Positions 16,757 through 24,171 of a DNA stretch of 64,000 bases are shown one piece after another. How positions within the stretch are numbered: position 1 is the stretch's first letter; each line of letters begins with the position of its first letter. The DNA comes from Amycolatopsis iheyensis (GTDB lineage: Bacteria; Actinomycetota; Actinomycetes; Mycobacteriales; Pseudonocardiaceae), in assembly GCF_024703995.1 (NCBI RefSeq), contig NZ_JAMXQV010000004.1, positions 434,001 through 498,000 of the forward strand, written 5' to 3'. Both the position numbers and the translations under genes were made by a program. Below the pieces are notes generated by a model. It saw only the letters and a program-made list of their open reading frames with translations. It was not told the origin of the DNA and searched no databases.

Positions 16757-17860
16757 GTGGCCGTGCGCATTCTGTTCACCACAGTGGGTTTGCCGGGCCA
16801 CCTCTTCCCCCTCGTGCCGCTGGCGTGGGCCTGCCGGGCGCGCGGGCACGAGGTTCTCGTTGCCACGACGGAGGATTTCCGGGCCACGGTGCTGCGGGCC
16901 GGCCTGCCGGTCTGTTCGTGGAGCAGCTCCGGCGGGGTCGAGGACGTCGCCGCGGCGGATCGGGTCCCCGCCGGGGAACAGCGGTTCGCGCACGGCCGTG
17001 CCTTCGCGAAGATCGCGCGCCGCAGTCTTTCCGGCGCGGCCGAGCTCGTCCGGAACTGGCGGCCCGATCTGGTGGTCAGCGAGCGTGCCGAACGGGCCGG
17101 CCCGCTGGTCGCCGCCGAGCACGGGCTGCCTCGCGTCGAACTGCACTGGGGCACCCCGGAACTGCCGGAGTACCGGGCCGCCTGGGAGGCCGAAGGGGGC
17201 GGTGACCCGGTCGGCGCGGCCGACCTGTTGCTCAACCCTTGGCCGCCCAGCTTGCGTGCCGACTACGCCGGCGGCCACCAGAGCATCCGGCACGTGGCCT
17301 ACAACGGCGACGCGTCCGTGCCCCGCTGGCTGACCGATCCCCGGCACCCGCCCCGGGTGTGCCTGACGTTCGGCACGCTGCTTCCCCACCTCGGCTCGCG
17401 GGACATCGGCGGGTTCGTGGTCTCGCTGCTGCGGCGGCTCGGTTCGCTGGAGCTCGAGCTCGTGGTGGCGATCGACGACCGGGTGGCCGCGACGTGGCCG
17501 GCGTTGCCCGGCCACGTGCGGCACGCGGGCCGCCTGCCGCTGGCCGAGGTGCTGCCCACCTGCGCGGCGACGATCAACCACGCCGGCCAGGGCACCGCGC
17601 TGACCGCGCTCGCCGCCGCGTGCCCGCAGGTGATGATCCCGCAGTTCGACGACCAGTACGACAACGCCGAAGCGGTGGCCAAGGGCGGCGCCGGCATCAT
17701 GTTGTTGCCCGCGGAAGCCACCACCGAGGCGGTTTATCGCGCGTGCCGCGCGATTCTGCGGTCGGCCGAGCACCGGAGCGCCGCGGGCCAGCTCGCGGCG
17801 GAGATCGCCGCCCAGCCCAGCGCGGCCGACGTCGCCGCGCAGCTCGAGGGCCTGCTTTGA
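16757..17860 (+). CDS. GT-B glycosyltransferase (antibiotic type, family 1)
   Basis: A 367-residue GT-B fold glycosyltransferase like CalG/EryC-type enzymes that attach deoxysugars to natural products. The N-terminal acceptor domain starts ILFTTVGLPGHLFPLVPLAW. The C-terminal donor domain has LTFGTLLPH, and the nucleotide-sugar motif INHAGQGTALTALAAACPQ followed by IPQFDDQYDNAEAV. The GTG at 16757 is used; a second GTG two codons later is equally possible. The gene is 88 bases behind the ketoisomerase and ends just before the 88-bp tandem repeats. Acceptor and donor are inferred only from the company it keeps. Confidence 0.87.
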   Translation: MAVRILFTTVGLPGHLFPLVPLAWACRARGHEVLVATTEDFRATVLRAGLPVCSWSSSGGVEDVAAADRVPAGEQRFAHGRAFAKIARRSLSGAAELVRNWRPDLVVSERAERAGPLVAAEHGLPRVELHWGTPELPEYRAAWEAEGGGDPVGAADLLLNPWPPSLRADYAGGHQSIRHVAYNGDASVPRWLTDPRHPPRVCLTFGTLLPHLGSRDIGGFVVSLLRRLGSLELELVVAIDDRVAATWPALPGHVRHAGRLPLAEVLPTCAATINHAGQGTALTALAAACPQVMIPQFDDQYDNAEAVAKGGAGIMLLPAEATTEAVYRACRAILRSAEHRSAAGQLAAEIAAQPSAADVAAQLEGLL

Positions 17861-18703
17861 GCGCACGCTTTCGAGGTTTCAGGCCGATGTGCGACGCGGT
17901 GGGGGTGGAGCCGCAGCGCACTGCGCACCCGGCCGCAGCCACCCGAACACCGGCAGGGCGAAGCTGCGGCACGACGCCCAACCCAGCGCGGCGCACTGCC
18001 CGCCCGGCCCTCGCACCCGGCCGCAGCCACCCGAACACCGGCATAGCGAAGCTGCGGCACGACGCCCAACCCAGCGCGGCGCACTGCCCGCCCGGCCCTC
18101 GCACCCGGCCGCAGCCACCCGAACACCGGCATAGCGAAGCAGCGGCACGACGCCCAACCCAGCGCGGCGCACTGCCCGCCCGGCCCTCGCACCCGGCCGC
18201 AGCCACCCGAACACCGGCATAGCGAAGCAGCGGCACCACGCCCAACCCAGCGCGGCGCACTGCCCGCCCGGCCCTCGCACCCGGCCGCAGCCACCCGAAC
18301 ACCGGCATAGCGAAGCAGCGGCACCACACCCAACCCAGCGCGGCGCACTGCCCGCCCGGCCCCTCGCACCCGGCCGCCGCCACCCGAACACCGGCATAGC
18401 GAAGCAGCGGCACCACACCCAACCCACCGCAGCGCACTGCCCGCCCGGCCCTCGCACCCGGCCGCAGCCACCCGAACACCGGCGCCGCGGGAGAACTCGT
18501 CCGCACCAGCACGTCCGGCGCCGGCCGCCGCCAGGCCGCGAAGTGGGCAAGATCGAAGATGCCCGCGGGTGCCGCCCGCCCCCAGACTTGAAGACATATC
18601 GCTCCGGGGCCCCAGGGCTTCCGGCCGTCCTCCGGCGGGCCGCCGCGCGCACGCCCGAGCCCGCTCCCCCCGCCACGGCGTGCGCTCGTTGGGAGGCCAG
18701 CGG
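17861..18703. other. Gene-free stretch containing the 88-bp repeats
   Basis: About 840 bases without a credible gene. Long open frames cross it on the minus strand, but they run through the tandem repeats in all three phases and have no ribosome site or family similarity. About 70% of the stretch is the repeat array; the last ~220 bases before the small gene at 18704 show nothing notable. Confidence 0.6.
17911..18483. repeat. 88-bp tandem repeat array, about 6.5 copies
   Basis: The block ACCCGAACACCGGC recurs at 17941, 18029, 18117, 18205, 18293, 18382 and 18470, a period of exactly 88 bases (89 once, because of one extra C). Units differ by few substitutions. The first copy lacks about 13 bases and the last ends after the block. 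Inner units vary in a graded way (GCTGCGGCACGACGC in early copies, GCAGCGGCACCACAC in late ones), as expected from stepwise duplication. Since 88 is not a multiple of three, the array does not encode a repeated peptide in one frame. It separates the sugar genes from the next operon. Confidence 0.95.
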
Positions 18704-19027
18704 ATGGCTATGCGCCTCCAGCTCACCGCGGGACTCGAGGTGCTCGAAGAATGGTCGGCCACGGCGAGCCAGGCCGAACGTAACATCGTCTACGAAGCGT
18801 TGTTCGCCATCGGCGACGGCTCGGCGTTCCTCATTTACGACGTGTTCGGCGATCCCGATGAGCTCCACAATTTCGCCATTCTGGTGAAAGCGGACCTGAT
18901 GGTGAAGGTTTGCATTCACCGCGGCGAGTCGTTCGAAATCCGCCAGATCGGCGTGCTCGACGAGACAACGCTTCCGGACGCTTCGGGGTGGCCGACCGGG
19001 ATCGACGCCGACATCGAAGATCCTTGA
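18704..19027 (+). CDS. Small hypothetical protein
   Basis: A 107-residue acidic protein (MAMRLQLTAGLEVLEEW at the start, GWPTGIDADIEDP at the end). GGGAGG lies seven bases before the ATG, and codon use is in keeping with a real gene. It has alternating short strands and helices but no transmembrane segment, signal peptide or metal motif. I do not recognise the family. The next gene starts 182 bases later on the same strand. Confidence 0.6.
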   Translation: MAMRLQLTAGLEVLEEWSATASQAERNIVYEALFAIGDGSAFLIYDVFGDPDELHNFAILVKADLMVKVCIHRGESFEIRQIGVLDETTLPDASGWPTGIDADIEDP

Positions 19028-19209
19028 CCCGTTCGCCCGTGATCCGTTGCGCCGAACGGCGTAGCCGTCGTGGCCCGGCTCGCCCGCACGAGGCAGAACA
19101 CCCGCTGTGATCGTGTGTTCGTCATCTTGCGATGCCGTAGCCGCCGTGGAATCCTCGGCCGTGTTGGGTGGCAATGGGGGTTCCGCGGGAATCAAGGAGG
19201 TCACGTACA

Positions 19210-19758
19210 ATGTCTTCACCGGATTTTGCCGGGCTCGATGTCTCCGGCCGCGTACGCGCAAAGGACATCCAGATGGCGGGAGTCGCCGATCTCCGGCGGC
19301 GCGTGCTGATGATTTCCGGCGCGATCGACACGACCGACCACGACGTCTCGGTCACGGTGAACCTGCCGGAACCCGGGCGCTGGCAGGTGATCAAGTCCGA
19401 AACGAACCTCACCGAGCAGACGTGGGTCGCGATGCAGGTCGTCATGGACGGCGAGTCCACTTTCGTCGACGACCCCGAAACGCTCGTGATGTCGCGGCAG
19501 TTCTCGAAGTCCTTCATGACACCCGACCAGCGCCGTCTGACGTTCTACGGCGGCGAAGTGCGGCCTGGTGAAGCGGTTCTCAAGGTCTACGAGATCGAGA
19601 CCGCCGGCCGGAGGCCCGCTTATTCCTACTCGCGGTACAGCCCGATCGCCACCGACAGCCTGGAGAAGTCCGAGCAGACGCTCGAGGAGCTGGTGACGAA
19701 CGGGATGGCGCGGCGGCCGATGGTGGAACTGGTCGTCCCGGTCACCGTGATCGGATGA
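19210..19758 (+). CDS. Hypothetical protein, first gene of a redox operon
   Basis: A 182-residue soluble protein without signal peptide or membrane segment. The start is fixed by AAGGAGG ending nine bases before the ATG; longer upstream frames lack such a site. It looks beta-rich (VSVTVNLPEPGRWQVIK, LTFYGGEVRPGEAVLKVYEI) and could be a small ligand-binding or dimeric protein. No family recognised. Its stop overlaps the start of the flavoprotein gene (ATGA), so the two products are probably made in equal amounts and may work together. Confidence 0.7.
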   Translation: MSSPDFAGLDVSGRVRAKDIQMAGVADLRRRVLMISGAIDTTDHDVSVTVNLPEPGRWQVIKSETNLTEQTWVAMQVVMDGESTFVDDPETLVMSRQFSKSFMTPDQRRLTFYGGEVRPGEAVLKVYEIETAGRRPAYSYSRYSPIATDSLEKSEQTLEELVTNGMARRPMVELVVPVTVIG

Positions 19759-21134
19759 CCCGCGCGCCGGCCGGCGCCCCGCGGCTCACCACCGGTGCCT
19801 CGTTCGTCCCCGAACCCCACCTGCTCGACTCGCCCCGCGGCCGCGACTGGCCGCGGCCGCCACTCGCCCCCCTCCCCCCGCGAGACGACCCGCCGTCGCA
19901 CGCCGACGTCGTCGTCGTGGGCGCCGGCCCGGCCGGTCTCGCGGTCGCTTCGGCGCTGTGGCACCACGGGGTGCGCGATGTCGTGCTCCTGGACCGCGGC
20001 GGCCGGGCGTGCGGACGGTTCTTCGCCCGGACCGACCTGCTCGGCCAGCACGTGCTGCGCTCGCCGTACGAGCACCACCCTGGGGTGGAAGGCTTCCGCG
20101 ACTGCGAGCTGCTCGATTTCGCCCGGCTGCACTGGGGGCGGCTCACGCCGACCGAACGCCGTGAAGTGCGCATGGCGCAAGCCGGCCACCGCTCGGTGGT
20201 GCCGGTCGACGTGTTCGAGGCCTACTGCGAGCACCTCGTCACCACGCACGGCGTCGCGGAGCGGATCTGCCGGGCCGTGGTCCGCGAGGTGCTGCCGGCC
20301 GACGACCAGGTCGTCGTGCACACCGACCGCGGCACGGTGACCGCCCGCCACGTCGTGCTGTGCCCCGGCGAAGAGCGCGTCCTGGCGCCGTCCTCGTGGT
20401 GGGACGGCGGGGCCGCCCCACCCGGGGTGACCTACTGGGACGAGCCCGTCGCGCGGGACGCCCGCCGCCAGGTGGTGGTGGGCGCCGGGCTCACCGCGGC
20501 CCACCTGGTCACCGGGGCGCTCGAAGCCGGGCGCGAGGTGCACTGGGTGATCCGCGCGCCCGGGGAGCACTACCAGTGCGCCGACGTCAACGCGAAGTTC
20601 TTCCGGCCGGAGGGGCGGGCCCGCATCGGCGGCGTGCCCTGGGCCGACCGGCTCGAGCTCTTCGCCCGGTACCGGCGGGCCTCCATCATGTTCGAGTTCC
20701 GCCCGGCGCTGGAGCGAGCCGAGGCCGGCGGCCGGCTGGTCGTGCACCGCGGCGAGGACGTCACACGGATCGCGGCGGGCCCCGGCGGGACGGTGGAGCT
20801 GCGGCTCGCCGGCGGCCGGCGGGTCGCCGGGGACACCGCCGCGCTGGCACTGGGCACGAAGCCGGAGATCGGGCTGGGACTGTTGCCGGCGTCGGCGGTC
20901 GGCGAGCGGGACGGCTGGCCGGAACTCGACGAACGCACCCTCGCCTACACCCACGCGCCACGCGTGTCCGTCGTCGGCGCGGCGGCCGGGATGGTGCTGG
21001 GGCCGGCGGCCCGCAACATCGACGGCCACCGGGTCGCCACGGCCAGGGTCGCGCACGCCGTGGCCGGCAGCCTGCGCCGCGAGGGTTCGAGCGTGGACGC
21101 ACCACCCCGCAGCGAGGTGAAAGCAGGTGTCTGA
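19755..21134 (+). CDS. FAD/NAD(P)-binding oxidoreductase (flavin monooxygenase-like)
   Basis: A 459-residue flavoprotein. The FAD Rossmann motif is ADVVVVGAGPAGLAVASAL at about residue 50. A second dinucleotide motif, QVVVGAGLTAAHLVTGAL, at about residue 238 should bind NAD(P)H. A late RVSVVGAAAGMVLGPAARNIDGH segment closes the FAD site. The order resembles lysine/ornithine N-monooxygenase-type and related FAD-dependent hydroxylases. The first 45 residues are Pro-rich and variable. The C-terminal coding sequence is copied into the downstream 121-bp repeats; the stop overlaps a GTG start by eight bases (GTGTCTGA). Substrate unknown. Confidence 0.82.
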   Translation: MTRAPAGAPRLTTGASFVPEPHLLDSPRGRDWPRPPLAPLPPRDDPPSHADVVVVGAGPAGLAVASALWHHGVRDVVLLDRGGRACGRFFARTDLLGQHVLRSPYEHHPGVEGFRDCELLDFARLHWGRLTPTERREVRMAQAGHRSVVPVDVFEAYCEHLVTTHGVAERICRAVVREVLPADDQVVVHTDRGTVTARHVVLCPGEERVLAPSSWWDGGAAPPGVTYWDEPVARDARRQVVVGAGLTAAHLVTGALEAGREVHWVIRAPGEHYQCADVNAKFFRPEGRARIGGVPWADRLELFARYRRASIMFEFRPALERAEAGGRLVVHRGEDVTRIAAGPGGTVELRLAGGRRVAGDTAALALGTKPEIGLGLLPASAVGERDGWPELDERTLAYTHAPRVSVVGAAAGMVLGPAARNIDGHRVATARVAHAVAGSLRREGSSVDAPPRSEVKAGV

Positions 21135-21255
21135 CTCCCGGTTCGACCCACCAGACCTCAACGCCCACCGCGTCACCACAGCCAGAGCCACAGCCGGCCA
21201 CCACGGCTCGAACATGGCCGCACCACCCCGCAGCGAGGTGAAAGCAGGTGTCTGA
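21127..21255 (+). CDS. 42-residue mini-ORF, repeat copy 1
   Basis: A GTG-started 42-codon frame generated by the tandem repeat: 13 residues identical to the N-terminus of the 21490 gene product, then 29 residues resembling the flavoprotein C-terminus, ending in KAGV-stop. GAGGTGAAAGCAG precedes the GTG, a usable ribosome site. Its stop overlaps the next GTG by eight bases. Whether the peptide is stable or has a function is unknown; it may only hand ribosomes on. Confidence 0.4.
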   Translation: MSDSRFDPPDLNAHRVTTARATAGHHGSNMAAPPRSEVKAGV

Positions 21256-21376
21256 CTCCCGGTTCGACCCACCAGACCTCAACGCCCACCGCGTCACCAC
21301 AGCCAGAGCCACAGCCGGCCACCACGGCTCGAACATGGCCGCACCACCCCGCAGCGAGGTGAAAGCAGGTGTCTGA
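21248..21376 (+). CDS. 42-residue mini-ORF, repeat copy 2
   Basis: Same structure as the first mini-ORF, one repeat (121 bases) further on; it starts in the stop of copy 1 and ends in the start of copy 3. Expression is possible by termination-reinitiation but unproven. Confidence 0.4.
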   Translation: MSDSRFDPPDLNAHRVTTARATAGHHGSNMAAPPRSEVKAGV

Positions 21377-21497
21377 CTCCCGGTTCGACCCACCAGACCT
21401 CAACGCCCACCGCGTCACCACAGCCAGAGCCACAGCCGGCCACCACGGCTCGAACATGGCCGCACCACCCCGCAGCGAGGTGAAAGCAGGTGTCTGA
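21369..21497 (+). CDS. 42-residue mini-ORF, repeat copy 3
   Basis: Last of three identical-length frames. Its stop overlaps the GTG of the full-length gene at 21490, so a ribosome coupled through the chain would pass from the flavoprotein gene via three 42-residue peptides to that gene. Confidence 0.4.
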   Translation: MSDSRFDPPDLNAHRVTTARATAGHHGSNMAAPPRSEVKAGV

Positions 21498-21936
21498 CTC
21501 CCGGTTCGACCCACCAGACCTCAACGCCCCCGCGGCGGAGGAGGCCGGGGTGATCCTGCTCGGCCTGGACTCGGACCGGCTGCTCGCGGGCCTCGGCTTC
21601 GCCCGGCTCGCCGACGACCCCGGTCTCGTCACCCAGGTCGTCGACCGGGCCCGGCACGGCGGGTTCACCGCCGACCAGGCCGGCTTGGTGGCCGCGGGGA
21701 TCCGCGAGTGGCGGCGGGTGCGGCCGTCCGTCGAGGCGGTGCCCGCCAAGACGGCGGGCGGCGGGTTGCGCCGGGAGTGGCGGGACACGACCACCCGGAT
21801 CGCCACGGCCGTGCCGGACGCGGGTCCGGCGTCGCGGGCCTACCTGACCGCGTGCTGGATCCGCCGCGACGAAATCGACCGGTTCACCGACCGAGAGGAT
21901 CCCCTCGATGTCGTACCTGGCATCCCTGCCGGCTGA
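21490..21936 (+). CDS. Hypothetical protein downstream of the repeat chain
   Basis: A 148-residue soluble, charged protein. The first 13 codons are part of the repeat; the unique part begins APAAEEAGVILLGLDSDRLL and contains amphipathic helices (GFTADQAGLVAAGIREWRR). No recognised family, signal or metal site. The start codon is GTG with AGGTGAAAGCAG upstream. Its 3' end overlaps the AhpD-like gene by 29 bases, and GAGAGGA inside it serves as that gene's ribosome site, so the two are coupled. Confidence 0.7.
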   Translation: MSDSRFDPPDLNAPAAEEAGVILLGLDSDRLLAGLGFARLADDPGLVTQVVDRARHGGFTADQAGLVAAGIREWRRVRPSVEAVPAKTAGGGLRREWRDTTTRIATAVPDAGPASRAYLTACWIRRDEIDRFTDREDPLDVVPGIPAG

Positions 21937-22453
21937 AACGACCCTGCTGGAGGTGTTCCGGGCCCACCCCGGGCCGGCGCGGCACCTGCTGGCCCTCCAC
22001 GAAACCCTGTTGCGTGGCGAATCGCCGTTCACCGTGGCCGAACGCGAGCTGATCGCCGCCTACGTCTCGGGCGTGAACAGCTGCGACTACTGCCACGGCA
22101 TCCACACCGTGACGGCGGAGGTCTTCGGCGTGCCGGCCGGGGTGCTCGCCGCCGCGGTCGCCGACCTCGGCAGCGCGCCGGTGTCCGAGAAGCTGAAGCC
22201 CGTGCTGGCCTACGTCGGCAAGCTGACCCGCACGCCGGCCCGGATGACCGCGGCCGACGCCGAAGCCGTCTTCGCGGCGGGCTGGGACGAGCACGCCCTG
22301 CACGACGCCGTGCTCGTCTGCGCCCTGTTCAACTTCATGAACCGGATGGTCGAAGGACTGGGGATCGAGGAGGACGCGGCGTACGCCACGACCTCCGGCG
22401 AGCGGCTGGCCGAGATCGGCTACGCCGGGTTGGCGCGGTTCCTCGACGAGTGA
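21908..22453 (+). CDS. AhpD-like / carboxymuconolactone decarboxylase family protein
   Basis: A 181-residue all-helical protein of the peroxidase-related AhpD group. The redox motif is CDYCHGIH (CxxC followed by His), with the preceding FTVAERELIAAYVSGVN helix typical of the family. A later AVLVCALFNFMNRMVEGLGI helix lines the active site. Members reduce peroxides or act in thiol relay reactions. It is the last gene of the operon begun at 19210 and ends in front of a hairpin terminator. A second, longer CxxC protein of this superfamily lies at 35052. Confidence 0.85.
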   Translation: MSYLASLPAETTLLEVFRAHPGPARHLLALHETLLRGESPFTVAERELIAAYVSGVNSCDYCHGIHTVTAEVFGVPAGVLAAAVADLGSAPVSEKLKPVLAYVGKLTRTPARMTAADAEAVFAAGWDEHALHDAVLVCALFNFMNRMVEGLGIEEDAAYATTSGERLAEIGYAGLARFLDE

Positions 22454-22456
22454 CGC

Positions 22457-22493
22457 GGAAGAGCCCGCCGGCACCCGGCCGACGGGCTCTTCC
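22457..22493. terminator. Bidirectional terminator hairpin
   Basis: GGAAGAGCCCG (22457-22467) pairs perfectly with CGGGCTCTTCC (22483-22493) over a 15-base loop. It lies between the convergent ends of the AhpD-like gene (plus) and an SgcJ-like gene (minus) and can stop transcription from both sides. Confidence 0.75.
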
Positions 22494-22500
22494 ACCGCGC

Positions 22501-22974
22501 TCAGCCCTTGACCGGGCTGCTCTGGTGCGAGACCAGGCGCGGGCCGTCCTCGGTGCGGACGATCACCCACACCGCCCGGATCTGGTTCTCCGGGGCAATC
22601 TCCGACTCGCCCGGCCGGATGATCCCGCCCTCGGTGACCGCGATCGCGATGTCCGGGGTCAGGAACTTGACGTCGAGCGGCCAGCCGTGCACGCGCGCGC
22701 CCTTCAGCACACCGTGGAAGGACGCCCGCATGTAGCCGCGGATCTCCTCCCGGCTGACGAGCTGGTTGTCCTGCAGCAGCAGGCTGCCGTCCTCGGTGAA
22801 GATCGCCGCGAAGACGTCGGCGTCGTTGCGCGCCCAAGCATCCTGGATGCGTTGGGGCACCGCCAGGACGGCCTTTTCGTCCGCCCCGGTGAAGTCGCGG
22901 TAGAACGAGGTGTCCTCTTCGACGCCGTGCGCCGCGAGGATCGCCGAGGCTTCGCCCCACGAATTGGTCGGCAC
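22501..22974 (-). CDS. SgcJ/EcaC-type NTF2-like protein, copy 1
   Basis: A 157-residue SnoaL/NTF2-fold protein. The typical run is QRIQDAWARNDADVFAAIF, TEDGSLLLQDNQLVSREEI and VWVIVRTEDGPRLVSHQSSPVKG. In C-1027 biosynthesis the homologue SgcJ alters which polyene product the enediyne PKS and its thioesterase release. The GTG start is chosen for AGGAG six bases upstream. It is 17 bases downstream of copy 2 on the same strand, hence one transcript. All three copies in this locus keep the acidic TEDG/TENG turn. Confidence 0.82.
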   Translation of the reverse strand: MPTNSWGEASAILAAHGVEEDTSFYRDFTGADEKAVLAVPQRIQDAWARNDADVFAAIFTEDGSLLLQDNQLVSREEIRGYMRASFHGVLKGARVHGWPLDVKFLTPDIAIAVTEGGIIRPGESEIAPENQIRAVWVIVRTEDGPRLVSHQSSPVKG

Positions 22975-22991
22975 GATGCTCTCCTGTCCTG

Positions 22992-23462
22992 TCACCACCG
23001 CAGCGTGGCTCCGGTGCCGCGGGGGCTGTTCTGGTAGACGGCCAGCTGCCACTCGTTGTCTCGCTTGACGACGACCCAGGTCGAGCGGACGGCGAGCTCG
23101 TCCTCGATCTCGGTCTCGCCCGGCGCGAGGATGCCGCCGTGCGTGCGCAGCAGGGCAACGGTGTCCGAGACGAACCGGACGTCCACCGGGCGGCCGGTGA
23201 CCCCGGTGCCCTTGAACGGCCCGGCGTAGGCAGCGGTCATGAACGAGCCGATCTCGTCACGGCCCTTCTTCAGCACGTCGCCGGGCAGGATCAGGATCCC
23301 GTCCTCGGTGAAGCACTTGGCGACGCCGTAGCCGTCGTTCTTCGACCAGGCGGCAACCAGCCGGAGAGGCACGGTGAGGGCCTCTTTTTCCTTGTCCGAG
23401 GTGAACGGTCCGTAGTAGGCGTCCAGCCTGGCCTTCTCCTCGGCGGAAGTGGGTGCGGTCAC
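22992..23462 (-). CDS. SgcJ/EcaC-type NTF2-like protein, copy 2
   Basis: A 156-residue paralogue: VPLRLVAAWSKNDGYGVAKCF, TEDGILILPGDVLKKGRDEI, RSTWVVVKRDNEWQLAVYQNSP. The GTG start has AAGGAG seven bases upstream. It ends with a GTGATLRW tail rather than the PVKG end of the other two copies, and is the most divergent in the active cleft (Lys-Cys after the Val-Ala helix). It is first in a two-gene minus-strand unit that diverges from copy 3 across a 20-bp inverted repeat. Confidence 0.82.
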   Translation of the reverse strand: MTAPTSAEEKARLDAYYGPFTSDKEKEALTVPLRLVAAWSKNDGYGVAKCFTEDGILILPGDVLKKGRDEIGSFMTAAYAGPFKGTGVTGRPVDVRFVSDTVALLRTHGGILAPGETEIEDELAVRSTWVVVKRDNEWQLAVYQNSPRGTGATLRW

Positions 23463-23700
23463 GGGGCAACTCCTTCACTCGGTCGGCCGACCACGAATTG
23501 GGAACACAATCAGCGCATACCTGAAAAGAGTCGCAGTGCCGACCGCCCCCGGACGTCTTCTCGAATGCGCCGGTGGCGTTCTTTCCCGGCGCATTCGAGA
23601 AGACGCCGGGAACCGCCCGAACGCGGAATCCTGGCACGGACAGCGGGCCGCCGTACCGGCACCCGGAACCAGCCCGAAAAAGCCAGCCAAGGAGAGCCGG
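23463..23700. promoter_or_regulatory. Divergent promoter region between SgcJ-like genes
   Basis: A 238-base gap between divergent SgcJ-like genes holding the perfect inverted repeat at 23554-23605. Ribosome sites AAGGAG (minus side) and AAGGAGAG (plus side) lie at its ends. Promoters for both transcripts must be here; exact -10/-35 boxes were not assigned. Confidence 0.6.
23554..23605. promoter_or_regulatory. Perfect 20-bp inverted repeat (operator or hairpin)
   Basis: CGTCTTCTCGAATGCGCCGG (23554-23573) and its exact reverse complement (23586-23605) are separated by 12 bases. Placement in the middle of a divergent intergenic region suggests a binding site for a dimeric regulator acting on both SgcJ-like transcripts. 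In RNA it would also fold into a very stable hairpin in either leader. The outer base pairs break immediately, so the repeat is sharply bounded. Confidence 0.85.
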
Positions 23701-24162
23701 ATGTCCGAAAAGGCATCGTCCCTCGTCGCGGGGGCCAAGCAGTGGGCGACGTACTACGGCGCATTCACCCAGGGCGAGGAGAGCGCGGCCCTGGCCGCGC
23801 CGCTGCGCGCCCGCGCCGCGTGGGACGCCAACGACGCCGACGCGTTCGCCGACGTGTTCACCGAGAACGGCAGCATCCTCGTCGACGACGAGCAGATCAA
23901 CGGGCGCGAGTCGATCCGCGCCTTCTTCACCCGCGCGTTCGCCGACGGCGGCGCGCTGGCCGGCACGCGGCTGGTCAGCGACCCGATCGAGATCAAGCTC
24001 GTCGAGCCGGGCGTGGCGGTCGTGGTCACCGACGGCGGTGTCCTGCACGGGACCGAGACGGCGTTGCCCGCGCAGCAGACGGTCCGCGGCACCTGGGTCA
24101 CCTCGCGCGAAGGCGAAGAGTGGCGCCTGGTCTCGCAGCAGACCAGCCCGGTCAAGGGCTGA
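23701..24162 (+). CDS. SgcJ/EcaC-type NTF2-like protein, copy 3
   Basis: A 153-residue NTF2-fold protein: LRARAAWDANDADAFADVF, TENGSILVDDEQINGRESI, RGTWVTSREGEEWRLVSQQ and a TSPVKG end like copy 1. AAGGAGAG precedes the ATG. It is followed by a thiol peroxidase gene nine bases after its stop, so the pair forms a short operon. Known SgcJ-type proteins act with the enediyne PKS; having three suggests specialised or redundant roles. Confidence 0.84.
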   Translation: MSEKASSLVAGAKQWATYYGAFTQGEESAALAAPLRARAAWDANDADAFADVFTENGSILVDDEQINGRESIRAFFTRAFADGGALAGTRLVSDPIEIKLVEPGVAVVVTDGGVLHGTETALPAQQTVRGTWVTSREGEEWRLVSQQTSPVKG

Positions 24163-24171
24163 GGGGGCGCG

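Larger units (their letters stand above)
21098..21529. repeat. 121-bp tandem repeats spanning a stop/start gene junction
   Basis: The junction GTGTCTGA, where one gene stops and the next starts, occurs at 21127, 21248, 21369 and 21490: a strict 121-base period. Each unit holds the last ~11 codons of the flavoprotein gene (PPRSEVKAGV), the overlap, and the first 13 codons of the following gene (MSDSRFDPPDLNA). Inner copies are virtually identical to each other. The upstream parts of the inner copies are a diverged version of the flavoprotein C-terminus (HRVTTARA for HRVATARV). Because 121 is not divisible by three, each unit shifts frame and restores a short open frame. Confidence 0.95.

Noticed and set aside
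17911..18483. CRISPR array
   Set aside because: The 88-bp units are contiguous with no unique spacers, and no cas genes are near.
17879..19261. A 460-codon open frame on the minus strand across the repeat array, giving an 88-residue protein repeat
   Set aside because: It results from GC-rich tandem DNA read through all three phases. It has no ribosome site, no family similarity, and runs over the better-supported gene at 18704 on the other strand.
19210..19758. Enediyne apoprotein candidate (182-residue protein)
   Set aside because: No signal peptide, no Cys pairs, and longer than known apoproteins; kept as hypothetical.
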